Below are positions 49,404 to 58,271 of a stretch of DNA of 64,000 nt, piece by piece. The stretch is from the NCBI RefSeq assembly GCF_023115445.1, contig NZ_JALDUI010000003.1, positions 62,001-126,000 of the forward strand, in the 5' to 3' direction. Position 1 is the first letter of the stretch. Every line of letters starts with the position of its first letter. This DNA is from Streptococcus sp. oral taxon 431. Its GTDB lineage: Bacteria > Bacillota > Bacilli > Lactobacillales > Streptococcaceae. The position numbers and the translations under genes were made by a program. The notes beneath the pieces are model-generated. The model was not told where the DNA came from. It worked only from the letters and a program-made list of their open reading frames with translations, and searched no databases.

Positions 49404-50835
49404 AGACAAAAGGCTCTATAATATTTGTAGTGGGTAAATCCCCTATAGATATTATGGAGCCTATTTTGTTGTAGAAAAAAAGTCCCATATGACCTATAAT
49501 GAAAAGCGACAAAACAACTCATTAGAAAGATTCATATGGAACAATTACATTTTATCACAAAACTCCTTGATATTAAAGACCCAAACATCAAGATTGTAGA
49601 TATCATCAATATGGATACACACAAGGAAATCATCGCCAAACTGGACTACGATGCTCTATCTTGTCCTGATTGTGGAAGTCAAATGAAAAAATATGACTTT
49701 CAAAAACCGTCTAAGATTCCTTACCTCAAAACGACTAGTATGCCTACTAGAATCCTCCTTAGAAAGCGTCGTTTCAAGTGCTATCATTGCTCGAAAATGA
49801 TGGTCGCCGAGACCTCGCTCGTCAAGAAGAATCATCAAATTCCTCGTATTATCAACCAAAAGATTGCGCAAAAGTTAATTGAAAAGACTTCTATGACCGA
49901 TATTGCCCATCAGCTTTCCATTTCAACTTCAACTGTCATTCGAAAGCTCAATGATTTCCACTTTAAGCATGATTTTTCTCGTCTTCCTGAGATTATGTCC
50001 TGGGACGAGTATGCCTTCACTAAGGGAAAAATGAGTTTCATTGCACAAGATTTTGATAATCTCAACATCATCACTGTTCTTGAAGGCAGAACACAGGCTA
50101 TCATCCGAAATCACTTTCTGCGCTACGAGCGAGCTGTTCGTTGTCAGGTGAAAATCATTACTATGGATATGTTTAGTCCTTACTATAACTTGGCTAAACA
50201 GCTTTTTCCATGTGCTAAAATCGTTCTAGATCGTTTTCACATTGTGCAAAACCTTAGCCGTGCTATGAGTCGTGTCCGTGTTCAAATCATGAATCAATTT
50301 GATAGAAAATCCCATGAATACAAAGCTATCAAGCGCTACTGGAAGCTCATTCAACAGGATAGTCGTAAACTGAGTGATAAACGTTTTTATCGCCCTACTT
50401 TTCGCATGCACTTAACAAATAAGGAGATTCTAGACAAGCTTTTGAGCTATTCAGAAGACTTGAGACACCACTATAATATCTATCAGCTCTTGCTTTTTCA
50501 CTTTCAGAACAAGGAGCCAGACAAATTTTTCGGACTCATTGAGGACAATCTTAAACAGGTTCATCCTCTTTTTCAGACTGTCTTTAAAACCTTTCTCAAG
50601 GACAAAGAGAAAATTGTCAACGCCCTTCAACTACTCTATTCCAACGCCAAACTGGAAGCGACCAATAATCTCATAAAACTTATCAAACGAAATGCATTTG
50701 GTTTTCGGAACTTTGACAACTTTAAGAAACGAATTTTCATCGCTCTGAATATAAAAATGGAGAGGACAACGATTGTCCTCTCCAGATGTTAGCTTTTTAT
50801 TCAACCCACTACAGTTGACAGAGAGCCAGACAAAA
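49404..50835. mobile_element. ISL3-family element (IS1167-like) with 8-bp target duplication
   Basis: The element itself spans 49412-50827 (1416 bp). The 24-base ends match at 18 positions: GGCTCT at the tip and GTAGTGGGT at the inner end. The target duplication AGACAAAA is perfect (49404-49411 and 50828-50835). It is inserted in the last codons of the IS630 transposase. The transposase frame is intact and the ends and duplication are undamaged, so the insertion is probably recent and the copy potentially active. Confidence 0.95.
49536..50792 (+). CDS. ISL3-family transposase (IS1167-like)
   Basis: A 418-residue DDE transposase. The N-terminal zinc-ribbon has CPDC (about residue 43) and CYHC (about residue 86), followed by a helix-turn-helix (MTDIAHQLSISTSTVIRKL). 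The catalytic core has SWDEYAFTKG (first Asp), ITMDMFSPYY (second Asp), RFHIVQNLSRAM, and the C-terminal AKLEATNNLIKLIKRNAFGF with the last acidic residue. Length and motifs match a full-length protein. TATAAT at about 49495-49500 supplies a -10 box inside the element. Confidence 0.95.
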   Translation: MEQLHFITKLLDIKDPNIKIVDIINMDTHKEIIAKLDYDALSCPDCGSQMKKYDFQKPSKIPYLKTTSMPTRILLRKRRFKCYHCSKMMVAETSLVKKNHQIPRIINQKIAQKLIEKTSMTDIAHQLSISTSTVIRKLNDFHFKHDFSRLPEIMSWDEYAFTKGKMSFIAQDFDNLNIITVLEGRTQAIIRNHFLRYERAVRCQVKIITMDMFSPYYNLAKQLFPCAKIVLDRFHIVQNLSRAMSRVRVQIMNQFDRKSHEYKAIKRYWKLIQQDSRKLSDKRFYRPTFRMHLTNKEILDKLLSYSEDLRHHYNIYQLLLFHFQNKEPDKFFGLIEDNLKQVHPLFQTVFKTFLKDKEKIVNALQLLYSNAKLEATNNLIKLIKRNAFGFRNFDNFKKRIFIALNIKMERTTIVLSRC

Positions 50836-51635
50836 GAGCCTCGAAAAAAGTATTACAACTTGGTAATACCTTTTTGAGGTGCTTTTTGATATGAGCCCAT
50901 GTTTTCTCAATAGGATTGTACTCAGGTGAGTAGGGAGGAAGTGGTAAAAGTTTATGCCCAAATTCTTCACATAAGAGCTCTAGCTTACCCATTCTATGGA
51001 ATCTTGCATTGTCCATAATAATAACTGATGGTGTGTTTAATGTTGGTAAGAGAAACTTCTGAAACCAAGCTTCAAAAAAGTCGCTCGTCATCGTCTCTTC
51101 GTAAGTCATTGGAGCGATTAACTCACCATTTGTTAGCCCTGCAACCAAAGAAATCTTCTGATATCTTCTTCCAGATATTTTACATCTTATTAACTGACCT
51201 TTTAATGAGCGACCATATTCTCGATAAAAATAAGTCTCGAATCCTGTTTCATCAATATAAACAGATGCTAAGTGCTTTAAACTATTAAAATTCTTAAAAA
51301 ATAAAGCTACTTTTTCTGGGTCTTGTTCATAGTAGGTGTGATTCTTTTTTTTCGAGTGTACCCCATAGCTTTGAGAGCATAGTAGATAGTAGTTGGATGA
51401 CAGCCAAATTCAGAAGCTATTTCAGTCAAATAAGCGTCTGGATTGTCAGTAAGATAGTTTTTAAGTCTATCTCTATCAACCTTTCTTGGTTTTGTTCCTT
51501 TTACTTGATGGTTTAGCTCTCCTGTTTTTTAACCAGCCATAAATGGTATTACGTGAGATTTGGAAAATGTGTGATGCTTCTGTTATACTACCTGTTCGCT
51601 CACAATAAGCGAGAACTTTTTTACGAAAATGCCAT
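50828..51635 (-). pseudogene. IS630-family transposase, broken by deletions and by the ISL3 insertion
   Basis: Read on the minus strand from ATG at 51635, MAF is followed at once by a stop. The expected helix-turn-helix part (KKVLAYCERTGSITEASHIF, RNTIYGWLK) continues in a shifted frame, which suggests a deletion of about 11 nt near the start and another after GWLK. The DDE half is open from about 51290: VYIDETGFETYFYREYG (first Asp), VIIMDNARFH (second) and PPYSPEYNPIEKTWAHIKK (final Glu). It is cut after EALLS by the ISL3 element; the missing end YSCFN and stop lie at 49391-49403 on the other side. Confidence 0.88.
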
Positions 51636-51683
51636 AAGAAGATTATACCACATTATGTACTATTTTGGGTTCAATTGACTATA

Positions 51684-51870
51684 ATACAGTTTGCCCTGTA
51701 ACTTTTGCTGTAATTAGAGATTTCATTGGTTATCTTAGTATCTTTTTGTCTAAATCTAGCTAGGATTTTTTGGATAATAAGTCTATAAGTGTTTGATTGT
51801 TGCTTGAGCTTATTGCTATTTGGACAGAAAGGATTGCTAAAAGATAGGAGTTAATAGTGTTTAGGAAAAT
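51684..51870. other. Intergenic stretch without recognised features
   Basis: AT-rich sequence between the IS630 right end and the small-RNA terminator. I see no open frame, repeat, promoter or hairpin worth calling. Confidence 0.6.
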
Positions 51871-52013
51871 AAAAAAAGCTCTCTGGAAAAAACAGAAAGC
51901 TTGAGAGGCATCTCCATGTGAGAAATCGGTTCACACAATTTCTCAAGGTCCGCTCCTGCGTTATGACCTCCTTTGCTCAATAGTAGCTCTCGCTACATAT
52001 CGACTCATCGCAT
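51871..52013 (-). ncRNA. Candidate small non-coding RNA with its own promoter and terminator
   Basis: On the minus strand a strong promoter predicts a start at about 52012. The roughly 140-nt transcript contains GTAGC-GAGA-GCTAC (a GNRA-closed hairpin), AGGTC...GACCT, TGAGAAAT...ATTTCTCA and an outer TTGAG...CTCAA pairing. It ends in AGCTTTCTG, loop, CAGAGAGCT and seven T. It has no convincing reading frame despite an AAAGGAGGT-like stretch. I cannot name it. The size is compatible with the streptococcal asd RNA or another small RNA, but the identity is unverified. Confidence 0.75.
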
Positions 52014-52018
52014 TGTCT

Positions 52019-52047
52019 ATTCTACTATAAGATCCATAAAATGTCAA
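52019..52047 (-). promoter_or_regulatory. Promoter of the candidate small RNA
   Basis: On the minus strand a perfect TTGACA (52042-52047) and TAGAAT (52019-52024) are 17 bases apart. Confidence 0.85.
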
Positions 52048-52071
52048 TAAAAAAAGTTCCTATACCAAGGA
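52048..52071 (-). terminator. Terminator of tRNA-Thr
   Basis: On the minus strand AGTTCC-TTGGTATA-GGAACT is followed by seven T, 12 bases after the tRNA. It overlaps the start of the small-RNA promoter. Confidence 0.85.
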
Positions 52072-52083
52072 ACTGTTAAACAA

Positions 52084-52156
52084 TGCTAATTGCCGGGATC
52101 GAACCGGCGACCTCATCCTTACCATGGATGCGCTCTGCCTACTGAGCTAAATCAGC
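52084..52156 (-). tRNA. tRNA-Thr (anticodon GGU)
   Basis: The minus strand folds as a 73-nt cloverleaf. The acceptor stem pairs GCTGATT with AATTAGC (one G-U), the discriminator base is A, the D arm contains AGCTCAGT..GGCAGAGC, the anticodon stem is CATCC/GGATG with loop ATGGTAA (T33, anticodon GGT), and the T arm is GCCGG-TTCGATC-CCGGC. The CCA tail is not encoded (TTG follows). Confidence 0.95.
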
Positions 52157-52166
52157 TTACTTAAAA

Positions 52167-52195
52167 AGTATACTATAGAATCAAATCTTTGTCAA
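52167..52195 (-). promoter_or_regulatory. Promoter of tRNA-Thr
   Basis: On the minus strand TTGACA (52190-52195) and TATACT (52167-52172) are 17 bases apart, about 10 bases before the mature tRNA. Confidence 0.85.
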
Positions 52196-52235
52196 TAAAA
52201 TATTTTATTTAAAAGTAATCAGCTGTCAGTCAAAC

Positions 52236-52272
52236 TAAAATGGCTTAAGAGAATATCCCTCAGCCATTTTAT
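52236..52272 (-). terminator. Terminator of the acyltransferase gene
   Basis: AAAATGGCT and AGCCATTTT arms directly after the stop codon, with T residues on the minus strand. Confidence 0.8.
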
Positions 52273-52273
52273 T

Positions 52274-53023
52274 CTAACCTAATTGATTTTGTTTTTTTTC
52301 TGGATTCCAGATAAAACTTGCGATAAAGCTAAAGATGATGGTAATAATCGCAACTAAGACAGCAAGAATCAGTGCTGGTATGCGAATAAACCACCACAAA
52401 GGATTTGGTTTTTTGTTATTGTGCCATTGTTTTGTTTCCTCATCAAGACGTTGGAATTCTGATTGGATACGTTCAGCAACCATCTCAATTCCTTCATCAT
52501 TCATTTTCTTAATGTCTGAGATATCGATAGGATTTCCGAAGTTCATATCGACACGTTCGCGACTGATGAGTCCTTTTAAGGTCATTGGACCAGTGTAAGT
52601 AACTGGCATGATGCGAACCTTGGCCATTTTAGCAATCAGAGCTACGCCACCTTTGACATCGTTAGAATGACGACTACCACTTGGAAACATGATGAGAGAT
52701 CGGTCGCTCTTTTTAAGAACATTGATAGGATACTTAATGGCAGAAGCGCTAGGATTTTCTCGGTCAATAGGAAAGGCACCACACATTCGAATCCACCAAC
52801 CAAAGATCCGATTAGAGAAAAGTTCCTTTTTAGCCATAAAAACAAACTGTTTCGGTTTGGTCGCAAATGCCATGTAGACAGGATCCCACCAAGTACGATG
52901 GGGAGCAACTAGGATATAGTTTTCATCCTGACTCGGAATTTTATCCGTATTATGATAATGAGCATTACCGTTGATAGACCAAAGAATCAACATAACCAGC
53001 CCACGAAGATAAGTATAAAACAT
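52274..53023 (-). CDS. 1-acyl-glycerol-3-phosphate acyltransferase family protein (PlsC-like)
   Basis: A 249-residue membrane-associated acyltransferase. The catalytic HX4D motif is HRTWWD (about residues 42-47). The second conserved block FPSGSR (about 114-119) takes the place of the usual FPEGTR, and a later PVTYTGP is also typical. A C-terminal hydrophobic helix (about 212-238) anchors it. The family makes phosphatidic acid for phospholipid synthesis. It could be a paralogue of the main PlsC with another acceptor. It is monocistronic, divergent from the P-type ATPase gene. Confidence 0.88.
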   Translation of the reverse strand: MFYTYLRGLVMLILWSINGNAHYHNTDKIPSQDENYILVAPHRTWWDPVYMAFATKPKQFVFMAKKELFSNRIFGWWIRMCGAFPIDRENPSASAIKYPINVLKKSDRSLIMFPSGSRHSNDVKGGVALIAKMAKVRIMPVTYTGPMTLKGLISRERVDMNFGNPIDISDIKKMNDEGIEMVAERIQSEFQRLDEETKQWHNNKKPNPLWWFIRIPALILAVLVAIITIIFSFIASFIWNPEKKQNQLG

Positions 53024-53138
53024 GGTGTCTCCTTCAAATTTCTTTCTTTTATTATACCTTATCGTTGTAGGACAGGCAAATTTTTTTTGTAAAGGCGGAA
53101 AAGCTCTTTATATGAAATTAGAATTATTCAAAAAAAAA

Positions 53139-53147
53139 TGATATGAT
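53139..53147 (+). promoter_or_regulatory. Extended -10 promoter abutting the P-type ATPase start
   Basis: TGA-TATGAT at 53139-53147; the ATG at 53155 begins 7 nt after the -10 box, so the mRNA is probably leaderless. An in-frame ATG at 53143 lies inside the -10 box. Confidence 0.7.
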
Positions 53148-53154
53148 AGAGATT

Positions 53155-55491
53155 ATGGATAAAAATAAAATTATAGGCTTAAGCCAATCAGAAGTTAAAG
53201 AACGTCAGAAACAGGGGCAGGTCAATGATTTCAAAGCATCAGCTAGTACCAGTACTTGGCAGATTGTAAAACGAAATGTTTTTACTCTCTTCAATGCTTT
53301 GAACTTTGCTATTGCCTTAGCGCTCGCTTTTGTTCAAGCCTGGAGCAACTTGGTTTTCTTTGCAGTTATCTGTTTTAACGCTTTTTCAGGAATTGTAACC
53401 GAGCTACGTGCCAAACATATGGTAGATAAACTCAATCTCTTGAATAAAGAAAAGATTACGACTATTCGTGATGGACAGGAGATTGCTTTAGACCCTGAAG
53501 AGCTTGTTTTGGATGATGTGATTCGCTTGTCTGCAGGGGATCAGATTCCAAGCGATGCAGTTGTATTAGAAGGTTTTGCAGAAGTCAATGAAGCCATGTT
53601 AACGGGCGAGAGCGACTTGGTGCAAAAAGAAGTAGAAGACTTAATGTTGTCAGGTAGTTTTCTTGCCAGTGGTTCTGTCTTTGCTCAAGTTCATCATGTA
53701 GGGGCGGATAACTATGCAGCTAAGCTTATGCTTGAAGCTAAGACCGTTAAACCCATCAACTCACGCATCATGAAATCGTTAGACCAGCTGGCAAGCTTTA
53801 CTGGGAAAATCATCATTCCATTTGGAATTACCCTCTTGCTTGAAGCTTTGGTCTTAAAAGGTTTACCACTGAAGTCTTCTGTAGTGAATTCCTCTACAGC
53901 TCTTTTAGGAATGTTGCCTAAGGGAATTGCCCTTTTGACCATTACCTCTCTTCTAACCGCTGTTATCAAGCTTGGTTTGAAAAAGGTTTTGGTACAGGAG
54001 ATGTACTCTGTTGAAACCCTAGCGCGTGTGGATATGCTTTGTTTGGATAAGACAGGTACCATCACCCAAGGTAAGATGCAGGTTGAGACTGTCCTTCCTC
54101 TTACTCAAGTTTATGATCAAAATGCTATTGCTGACATACTAACTAGCTATATGGCAAACAGTGAGGATAAGAACCCAACAGCACAAGCTATTCGTCAACA
54201 TTTTCAAGGTCAAGTAACTTATCCGATGATTTCTAATCTTCCATTTTCAAGCGATCGTAAATGGGGAGCAATGGAGTTGAAAGGTCTCGGAACTGTTTTC
54301 CTAGGTGCACCTGAGATGTTGTTGAATGCTGAAGTTCCTGAGGCTAGAGAAGCTCTTGAACAAGGATCTCGTGTCTTAGTTCTGGCCCTCAGTCAAGAAA
54401 AACTTGATCACCACAAGCCACAAAAGCCATCTGATATTCAAGCCTTGGCTTTGCTTGAAATTCTAGATCCAATCCGAGAAGGGGCAGCTGAAACTCTAGA
54501 CTATCTTCGTTCTCAGGAAGTGGGCTTGAAAATTATTTCTGGTGATAATCCAGTTACTGTTTCAAGTATTGCTCAAAAAGCTGGTTTTGCAGACTACCAC
54601 AGCTACGTAGATTGCTCGAAAATTACTGATGAAGAGTTGGTTGCCATGGCTGAGGAGACAGCGATTTTCGGACGTGTCTCTCCTCATCAAAAGAAACTGA
54701 TTATCCAAACGTTGAAAAAAGCAGGTCATACTACAGCCATGACAGGAGACGGTGTCAATGATATTCTAGCTCTTCGTGAGGCAGACTGTTCCATCGTGAT
54801 GGCTGAAGGAGATCCAGCGACTCGTCAGATTGCAAATCTGGTCCTCTTGAACTCAGACTTTAATGATGTCCCTGAGATTCTCTTTGAAGGTCGTCGTGTG
54901 GTCAATAACATTGCCCACATTGCTCCAATTTTCTTGATTAAGACAATCTATTCTTTCTTGTTAGCAGTTATCTGTATTGCAAGTGCATTGTTGGGACGTA
55001 GTGAATGGATTTTGATTTTCCCATTCATTCCGATTCAGATTACTATGATTGACCAGTTTGTGGAAGGATTCCCACCGTTCGTATTGACCTTTGAACGAAA
55101 TATCAAACCAGTCGAACAAAACTTTCTCAGAAAATCCATGCTCCGTGCACTACCAAGTGCCTTGATGGTAGTCTTTAGCGTTCTATTTATTAAAATTTTT
55201 GGAACCAGTCAAGGTTGGTCAGCCATTGAAATTTCGACACTTTTGTATTATCTACTGGCATCGATTGGTTTCATGTCTGTAGTTAGAGCTTGTTTGCCAT
55301 TTAGTCTGTGGCGTGTCCTCTTGATTATTTGGTCAGTTGGTGGCTTCCTTGGAACAGCTCTATTTCCAAGAATCCAAAAACTACTTGAAATTTCAACACT
55401 GACAGGACAAACATTGCCTATCTATGGCATCATGATGCTCATCTTTACTGTGATTTTCATCCTGACAAGTCGTTATCAAGCTAGAAGATAA
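53155..55491 (+). CDS. Cation-transporting P-type ATPase
   Basis: A 778-residue E1-E2 ATPase with cytoplasmic N-terminus. The actuator loop has MLTGES. The phosphorylation site is CLDKTGTIT with D298. The hinge is AMTGDGVNDILALREAD. About ten membrane helices fit the hydrophobicity. The M4 segment reads MLPKGIALLTI, with Lys where calcium and P2-type pumps usually have Glu (PEGL), so the ion is uncertain and a calcium or manganese label would be a guess. The start at 53155 is chosen because the earlier ATG (53143) is part of the -10 box. Confidence 0.88.
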   Translation: MDKNKIIGLSQSEVKERQKQGQVNDFKASASTSTWQIVKRNVFTLFNALNFAIALALAFVQAWSNLVFFAVICFNAFSGIVTELRAKHMVDKLNLLNKEKITTIRDGQEIALDPEELVLDDVIRLSAGDQIPSDAVVLEGFAEVNEAMLTGESDLVQKEVEDLMLSGSFLASGSVFAQVHHVGADNYAAKLMLEAKTVKPINSRIMKSLDQLASFTGKIIIPFGITLLLEALVLKGLPLKSSVVNSSTALLGMLPKGIALLTITSLLTAVIKLGLKKVLVQEMYSVETLARVDMLCLDKTGTITQGKMQVETVLPLTQVYDQNAIADILTSYMANSEDKNPTAQAIRQHFQGQVTYPMISNLPFSSDRKWGAMELKGLGTVFLGAPEMLLNAEVPEAREALEQGSRVLVLALSQEKLDHHKPQKPSDIQALALLEILDPIREGAAETLDYLRSQEVGLKIISGDNPVTVSSIAQKAGFADYHSYVDCSKITDEELVAMAEETAIFGRVSPHQKKLIIQTLKKAGHTTAMTGDGVNDILALREADCSIVMAEGDPATRQIANLVLLNSDFNDVPEILFEGRRVVNNIAHIAPIFLIKTIYSFLLAVICIASALLGRSEWILIFPFIPIQITMIDQFVEGFPPFVLTFERNIKPVEQNFLRKSMLRALPSALMVVFSVLFIKIFGTSQGWSAIEISTLLYYLLASIGFMSVVRACLPFSLWRVLLIIWSVGGFLGTALFPRIQKLLEISTLTGQTLPIYGIMMLIFTVIFILTSRYQARR

Positions 55492-55495
55492 AGAA

Positions 55496-55525
55496 AGGCT
55501 GCAATCCATGATTGCGGTCTTTTTT
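55496..55525 (+). terminator. Terminator of the P-type ATPase gene
   Basis: GCAATC-CAT-GATTGC stem (55501-55515) with flanking pairs and a T run. Confidence 0.85.
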
Positions 55526-55550
55526 AGGTACAGGATTGCTAGACAAAATA

Positions 55551-55559
55551 TGGTATAAT
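55551..55559 (+). promoter_or_regulatory. Extended -10 promoter of trmK
   Basis: TGG-TATAAT at 55551-55559, followed by a 30-nt leader. Confidence 0.6.
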
Positions 55560-55592
55560 AAAGAGAAATAGACTTTTGGAAAGTGAGAGAAG

Positions 55593-56270
55593 ATGATTTC
55601 AAAGAGATTAGAAACGGTAGCTTCCTTTGTACCTCAAGGAGCTGTTTTACTGGACGTCGGAAGCGACCATGCTTATTTACCGATTGAGCTAGTTGAAAAG
55701 GGTCACATTGAGCGTGCCATTGCAGGAGAGGTAGTAGAAGGTCCCTATCAATCTGCAGTCAAAAATGTTGAAAGTCATGGTTTGACTGAGAAAATTCAGG
55801 TTCGCCTAGCAAATGGTTTGGCTGCTTTTGAAGAGGCTGACCAGATCTCTGTTATCACTATTGCTGGAATGGGTGGTCGCTTGATTGCTACGATATTAGA
55901 AGAAGGATTAGACAAACTTGCCAATGTTGAGCGTTTGATTCTTCAACCAAATAACCGAGAAGATGAGTTGCGTTCTTGGTTACAAGAACACGGTTTTCAA
56001 ATCATAGCAGAAAGTATTCTAGAAGAAGCTGGGAAATTCTACGAGATCATAGTTGTAGAAGTTGGTGAAATGAAGCTATCAGCCACTGATGTTCGCTTTG
56101 GCCCCTTCTTGTCCAAAGAAGTCAGTCCAGTCTTCATCCAAAAATGGCAAAAAGAAGCCAGCAAGCTTGAGTTTGCCCTTAGTCAAATTCCAGAAAAAAA
56201 TCAAGAAGAACGTCAGGTTCTAGCAGATAAAATTCAAGCCATCAAGGAGGTGCTCCATGAAAGCAAGTGA
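55593..56270 (+). CDS. trmK: tRNA (adenine(22)-N1)-methyltransferase
   Basis: A 225-residue class I SAM methyltransferase of the TrmK/YqfN family that methylates A22 in some tRNAs. Motif I is [15 protein letters not shown] (about residues 20-34). The later [10 protein letters not shown] and [10 protein letters not shown] are typical of the family. The C-terminal part is a helical coiled region. Its last 14 bases overlap the next gene, a conserved pairing of trmK with a Nif3-like gene in Firmicutes. Confidence 0.94.
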   Translation: MISKRLETVASFVPQGAVLLDVGSDHAYLPIELVEKGHIERAIAGEVVEGPYQSAVKNVESHGLTEKIQVRLANGLAAFEEADQISVITIAGMGGRLIATILEEGLDKLANVERLILQPNNREDELRSWLQEHGFQIIAESILEEAGKFYEIIVVEVGEMKLSATDVRFGPFLSKEVSPVFIQKWQKEASKLEFALSQIPEKNQEERQVLADKIQAIKEVLHESK

Positions 56271-57054
56271 AGTAATTAAGCGTTATGAAGCCTATTGCCC
56301 ACAAGAATTTTCTATGGAAGGTGATAGTCGTGGTCTGCAAATTGGTACTCTAGATAAGGATATCCAAAAAGTCATGGTTGCTCTTGATATCCGTGAAGAG
56401 ACAGTCGCTGAAGCTATTGACAAGGGTGTTGATCTGATTATCGTTAAGCACGCTCCTATCTTTCGTCCTATCAAGGACTTGGTAGCTAGTCGTCCTCAAA
56501 ATCAGATTTACATCAATCTCATCAAAAATGATATTGCCGTCTATGTTAGCCATACTAATATCGATATTGTTGAAAATGGTCTTAATGATTGGTTTTGCCA
56601 ACTATTGGGTATTGAAGATACAACTTATCTGCAGGAAACAGGTCCTGAACGTGGGATTGGGCGTATTGGAACGATTAGACCTCAAACATTTGAAGAATTT
56701 GCCAGTCATGTTAAGGAAGTCTTTGGTCTAGATAGCCTTCGTATGGTGTATTATCATGAGAGTGATTTGCAAAAAACAATCTCAAGAGTGGCTATCTGTG
56801 GTGGCAGTGGACAATCTTTCTACTCTGATGCTTTAGAAAAAGGAGCAGATCTTTATATCACTGGTGATATTTATTATCATACTGCCCAGGATATGTTGTC
56901 TGACGGTTTGCTGGCATTGGATCCAGGCCACTATATCGAAGTTCTTTTTGTTGAAAAAATTGCAGTGCTCTTGAATGAATGGAAGGAAGAGAATGCTTGG
57001 TCGCTAGAAGTTGTCGCAAGTCAAGTTTCTACCAATCCATTCCATCATATCTAG
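56257..57054 (+). CDS. Nif3-like dinuclear metal-centre protein
   Basis: A 265-residue NIF3 family (YqfO-like, without the inserted PII-like domain) protein. Metal-binding motifs are IVKHAPIF (about residue 66, where most members have His-His), YVSHTNID (about 99), and the C-terminal [10 protein letters not shown]. The biochemical role is not settled for the family; GTP cyclohydrolase I type 2 is an old and doubtful name. It overlaps trmK by 14 nt and is co-transcribed with it. Confidence 0.9.
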   Translation: MKASEVIKRYEAYCPQEFSMEGDSRGLQIGTLDKDIQKVMVALDIREETVAEAIDKGVDLIIVKHAPIFRPIKDLVASRPQNQIYINLIKNDIAVYVSHTNIDIVENGLNDWFCQLLGIEDTTYLQETGPERGIGRIGTIRPQTFEEFASHVKEVFGLDSLRMVYYHESDLQKTISRVAICGGSGQSFYSDALEKGADLYITGDIYYHTAQDMLSDGLLALDPGHYIEVLFVEKIAVLLNEWKEENAWSLEVVASQVSTNPFHHI

Positions 57055-57070
57055 TTAGAAGGTAAAGACA

Positions 57071-58168
57071 ATGAAAAAAGTTGCCATTGTAGGAGCAGGA
57101 ATTGTAGGGGCAACAGCTGCCTACTATCTCTCTAAAGAAGCAGATGTCGAAGTAACTGTCTTTGATCATGGGCACGGACAAGCTACCAAGGCAGCGGCAG
57201 GAATCATCAGTCCTTGGTTCTCTAAACGACGTAATAAAGCTTGGTACAAGATGGCTCGCCTAGGAGCAGACTTTTATGTAGATTTATTAGCTGATTTAGA
57301 AAAAAATGGTCAAAAGATTGATTTCTACCAGCGCTCAGGAGTCTTCCTTCTCAAAAAGGATGATTCCAAGCTAGAGGAACTCTATCAACTTGCCTTGCAA
57401 CGTAGAGATGAATCTCCCTTAATTGGCGAATTAGCCATTTTGGACCAAGCTGCTGCAAGCAGCCTATTCCCTGGTCTAAAGGGATTTGATAGATTGCTTT
57501 ATGCTTCTGGTGGAGCTCGAGTAGATGGGCAACTCCTAGTGAGTCGTTTACTGGATGCCAGTCAGGTTAAGGTCGTAAAGAAAGAGGTTAGTCTAACTCC
57601 TTTATTATCAGGCTATCAGATAGACAATCAAATGTTTGATCAAGTAATTTTATCTACGGGAGCTTGGCTTGGACACATTTTGGAGCCTTTAGGCTATGAG
57701 GTGGATGTTCGTCCTCAAAAAGGTCAACTTAGAGATTATCAAGTGCCACAAGACATGGGAGCTTACCCTGTAGTTATGCCTGAAGGTGAGTGGGATTTGA
57801 TACCATTTCCCGGCGGTAAATTATCTCTAGGAGCTACCCATGAAAATGACATGGGATTTGACCTAGCAGTTGATGAGAATTTGCTTCAACAAATGGCTGA
57901 AGCAGCAAGTTCGTTTTATCCTAGCTTAAAAGATGCAATGATAAGTGGTGAACGTGTGGGGATTCGTGCTTACACGAGTGATTTTTCGCCGTTTTTCGGA
58001 CAGGTTCCAGACTTATCAGGAGTCTTTGCTGCGAGTGGATTAGGATCGTCAGGATTGACAACTGGACCCATTATAGGCTATCACCTAGCCCAAATGCTTC
58101 AGGGGAGAAGTGGAGTATTAAATCCAGCAGATTATCCGACTGAAAGATACATTAAAAAGAAACAATAG
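57071..58168 (+). CDS. FAD-dependent oxidoreductase (DAO family)
   Basis: A 365-residue flavoprotein. The N-terminal dinucleotide fold is VAIVGAGIVGATAAYYLS (residues 4-21), followed by GQATKAAAGIISPW. The C-terminal part has GVFAASGLGSSGLTTGPIIG, which closes around FAD. The family includes glycine, sarcosine and D-amino-acid oxidases; the substrate is not readable here. It starts 16 bases after the Nif3-like gene and so ends the trmK operon. Confidence 0.9.
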   Translation: MKKVAIVGAGIVGATAAYYLSKEADVEVTVFDHGHGQATKAAAGIISPWFSKRRNKAWYKMARLGADFYVDLLADLEKNGQKIDFYQRSGVFLLKKDDSKLEELYQLALQRRDESPLIGELAILDQAAASSLFPGLKGFDRLLYASGGARVDGQLLVSRLLDASQVKVVKKEVSLTPLLSGYQIDNQMFDQVILSTGAWLGHILEPLGYEVDVRPQKGQLRDYQVPQDMGAYPVVMPEGEWDLIPFPGGKLSLGATHENDMGFDLAVDENLLQQMAEAASSFYPSLKDAMISGERVGIRAYTSDFSPFFGQVPDLSGVFAASGLGSSGLTTGPIIGYHLAQMLQGRSGVLNPADYPTERYIKKKQ

Positions 58169-58271
58169 TAAAACTTTTACCTAGTTTTTACGATAGTCTT
58201 AGGAAAGTAAATGACTTTCCCTATCAAAAATGGTAAAATGAAAAAAATAATCCAAGAATTGAGGAAATGAA

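Larger units (their letters stand above)
49381..51683. mobile_element. IS630-family element (IS630-Spn1-like), interrupted by an ISL3 element
   Basis: Imperfect terminal repeats TATAATCAATTGAA (49381-49394) and, on the minus strand, TATAGTCAATTGAA (51683-51670) bound the element, with TA-rich flanks as expected for IS630 insertion at TA. Without the nested element it is about 880 bp, close to IS630-Spn1. Its minus-strand transposase has internal deletions, so the element cannot move by itself. Confidence 0.85.

Noticed and set aside
51871-52013. Naming the small RNA as asd RNA, 6S RNA or SRP RNA
   Set aside because: The SRP apical signature is not seen, and for the other families I cannot check the consensus without a covariance search, so it is left unnamed.
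49381-52156. A genomic island or integrative element at tRNA-Thr
   Set aside because: No integrase, no direct repeat of the tRNA 3' end and no cargo genes; only the two nested IS elements are present.
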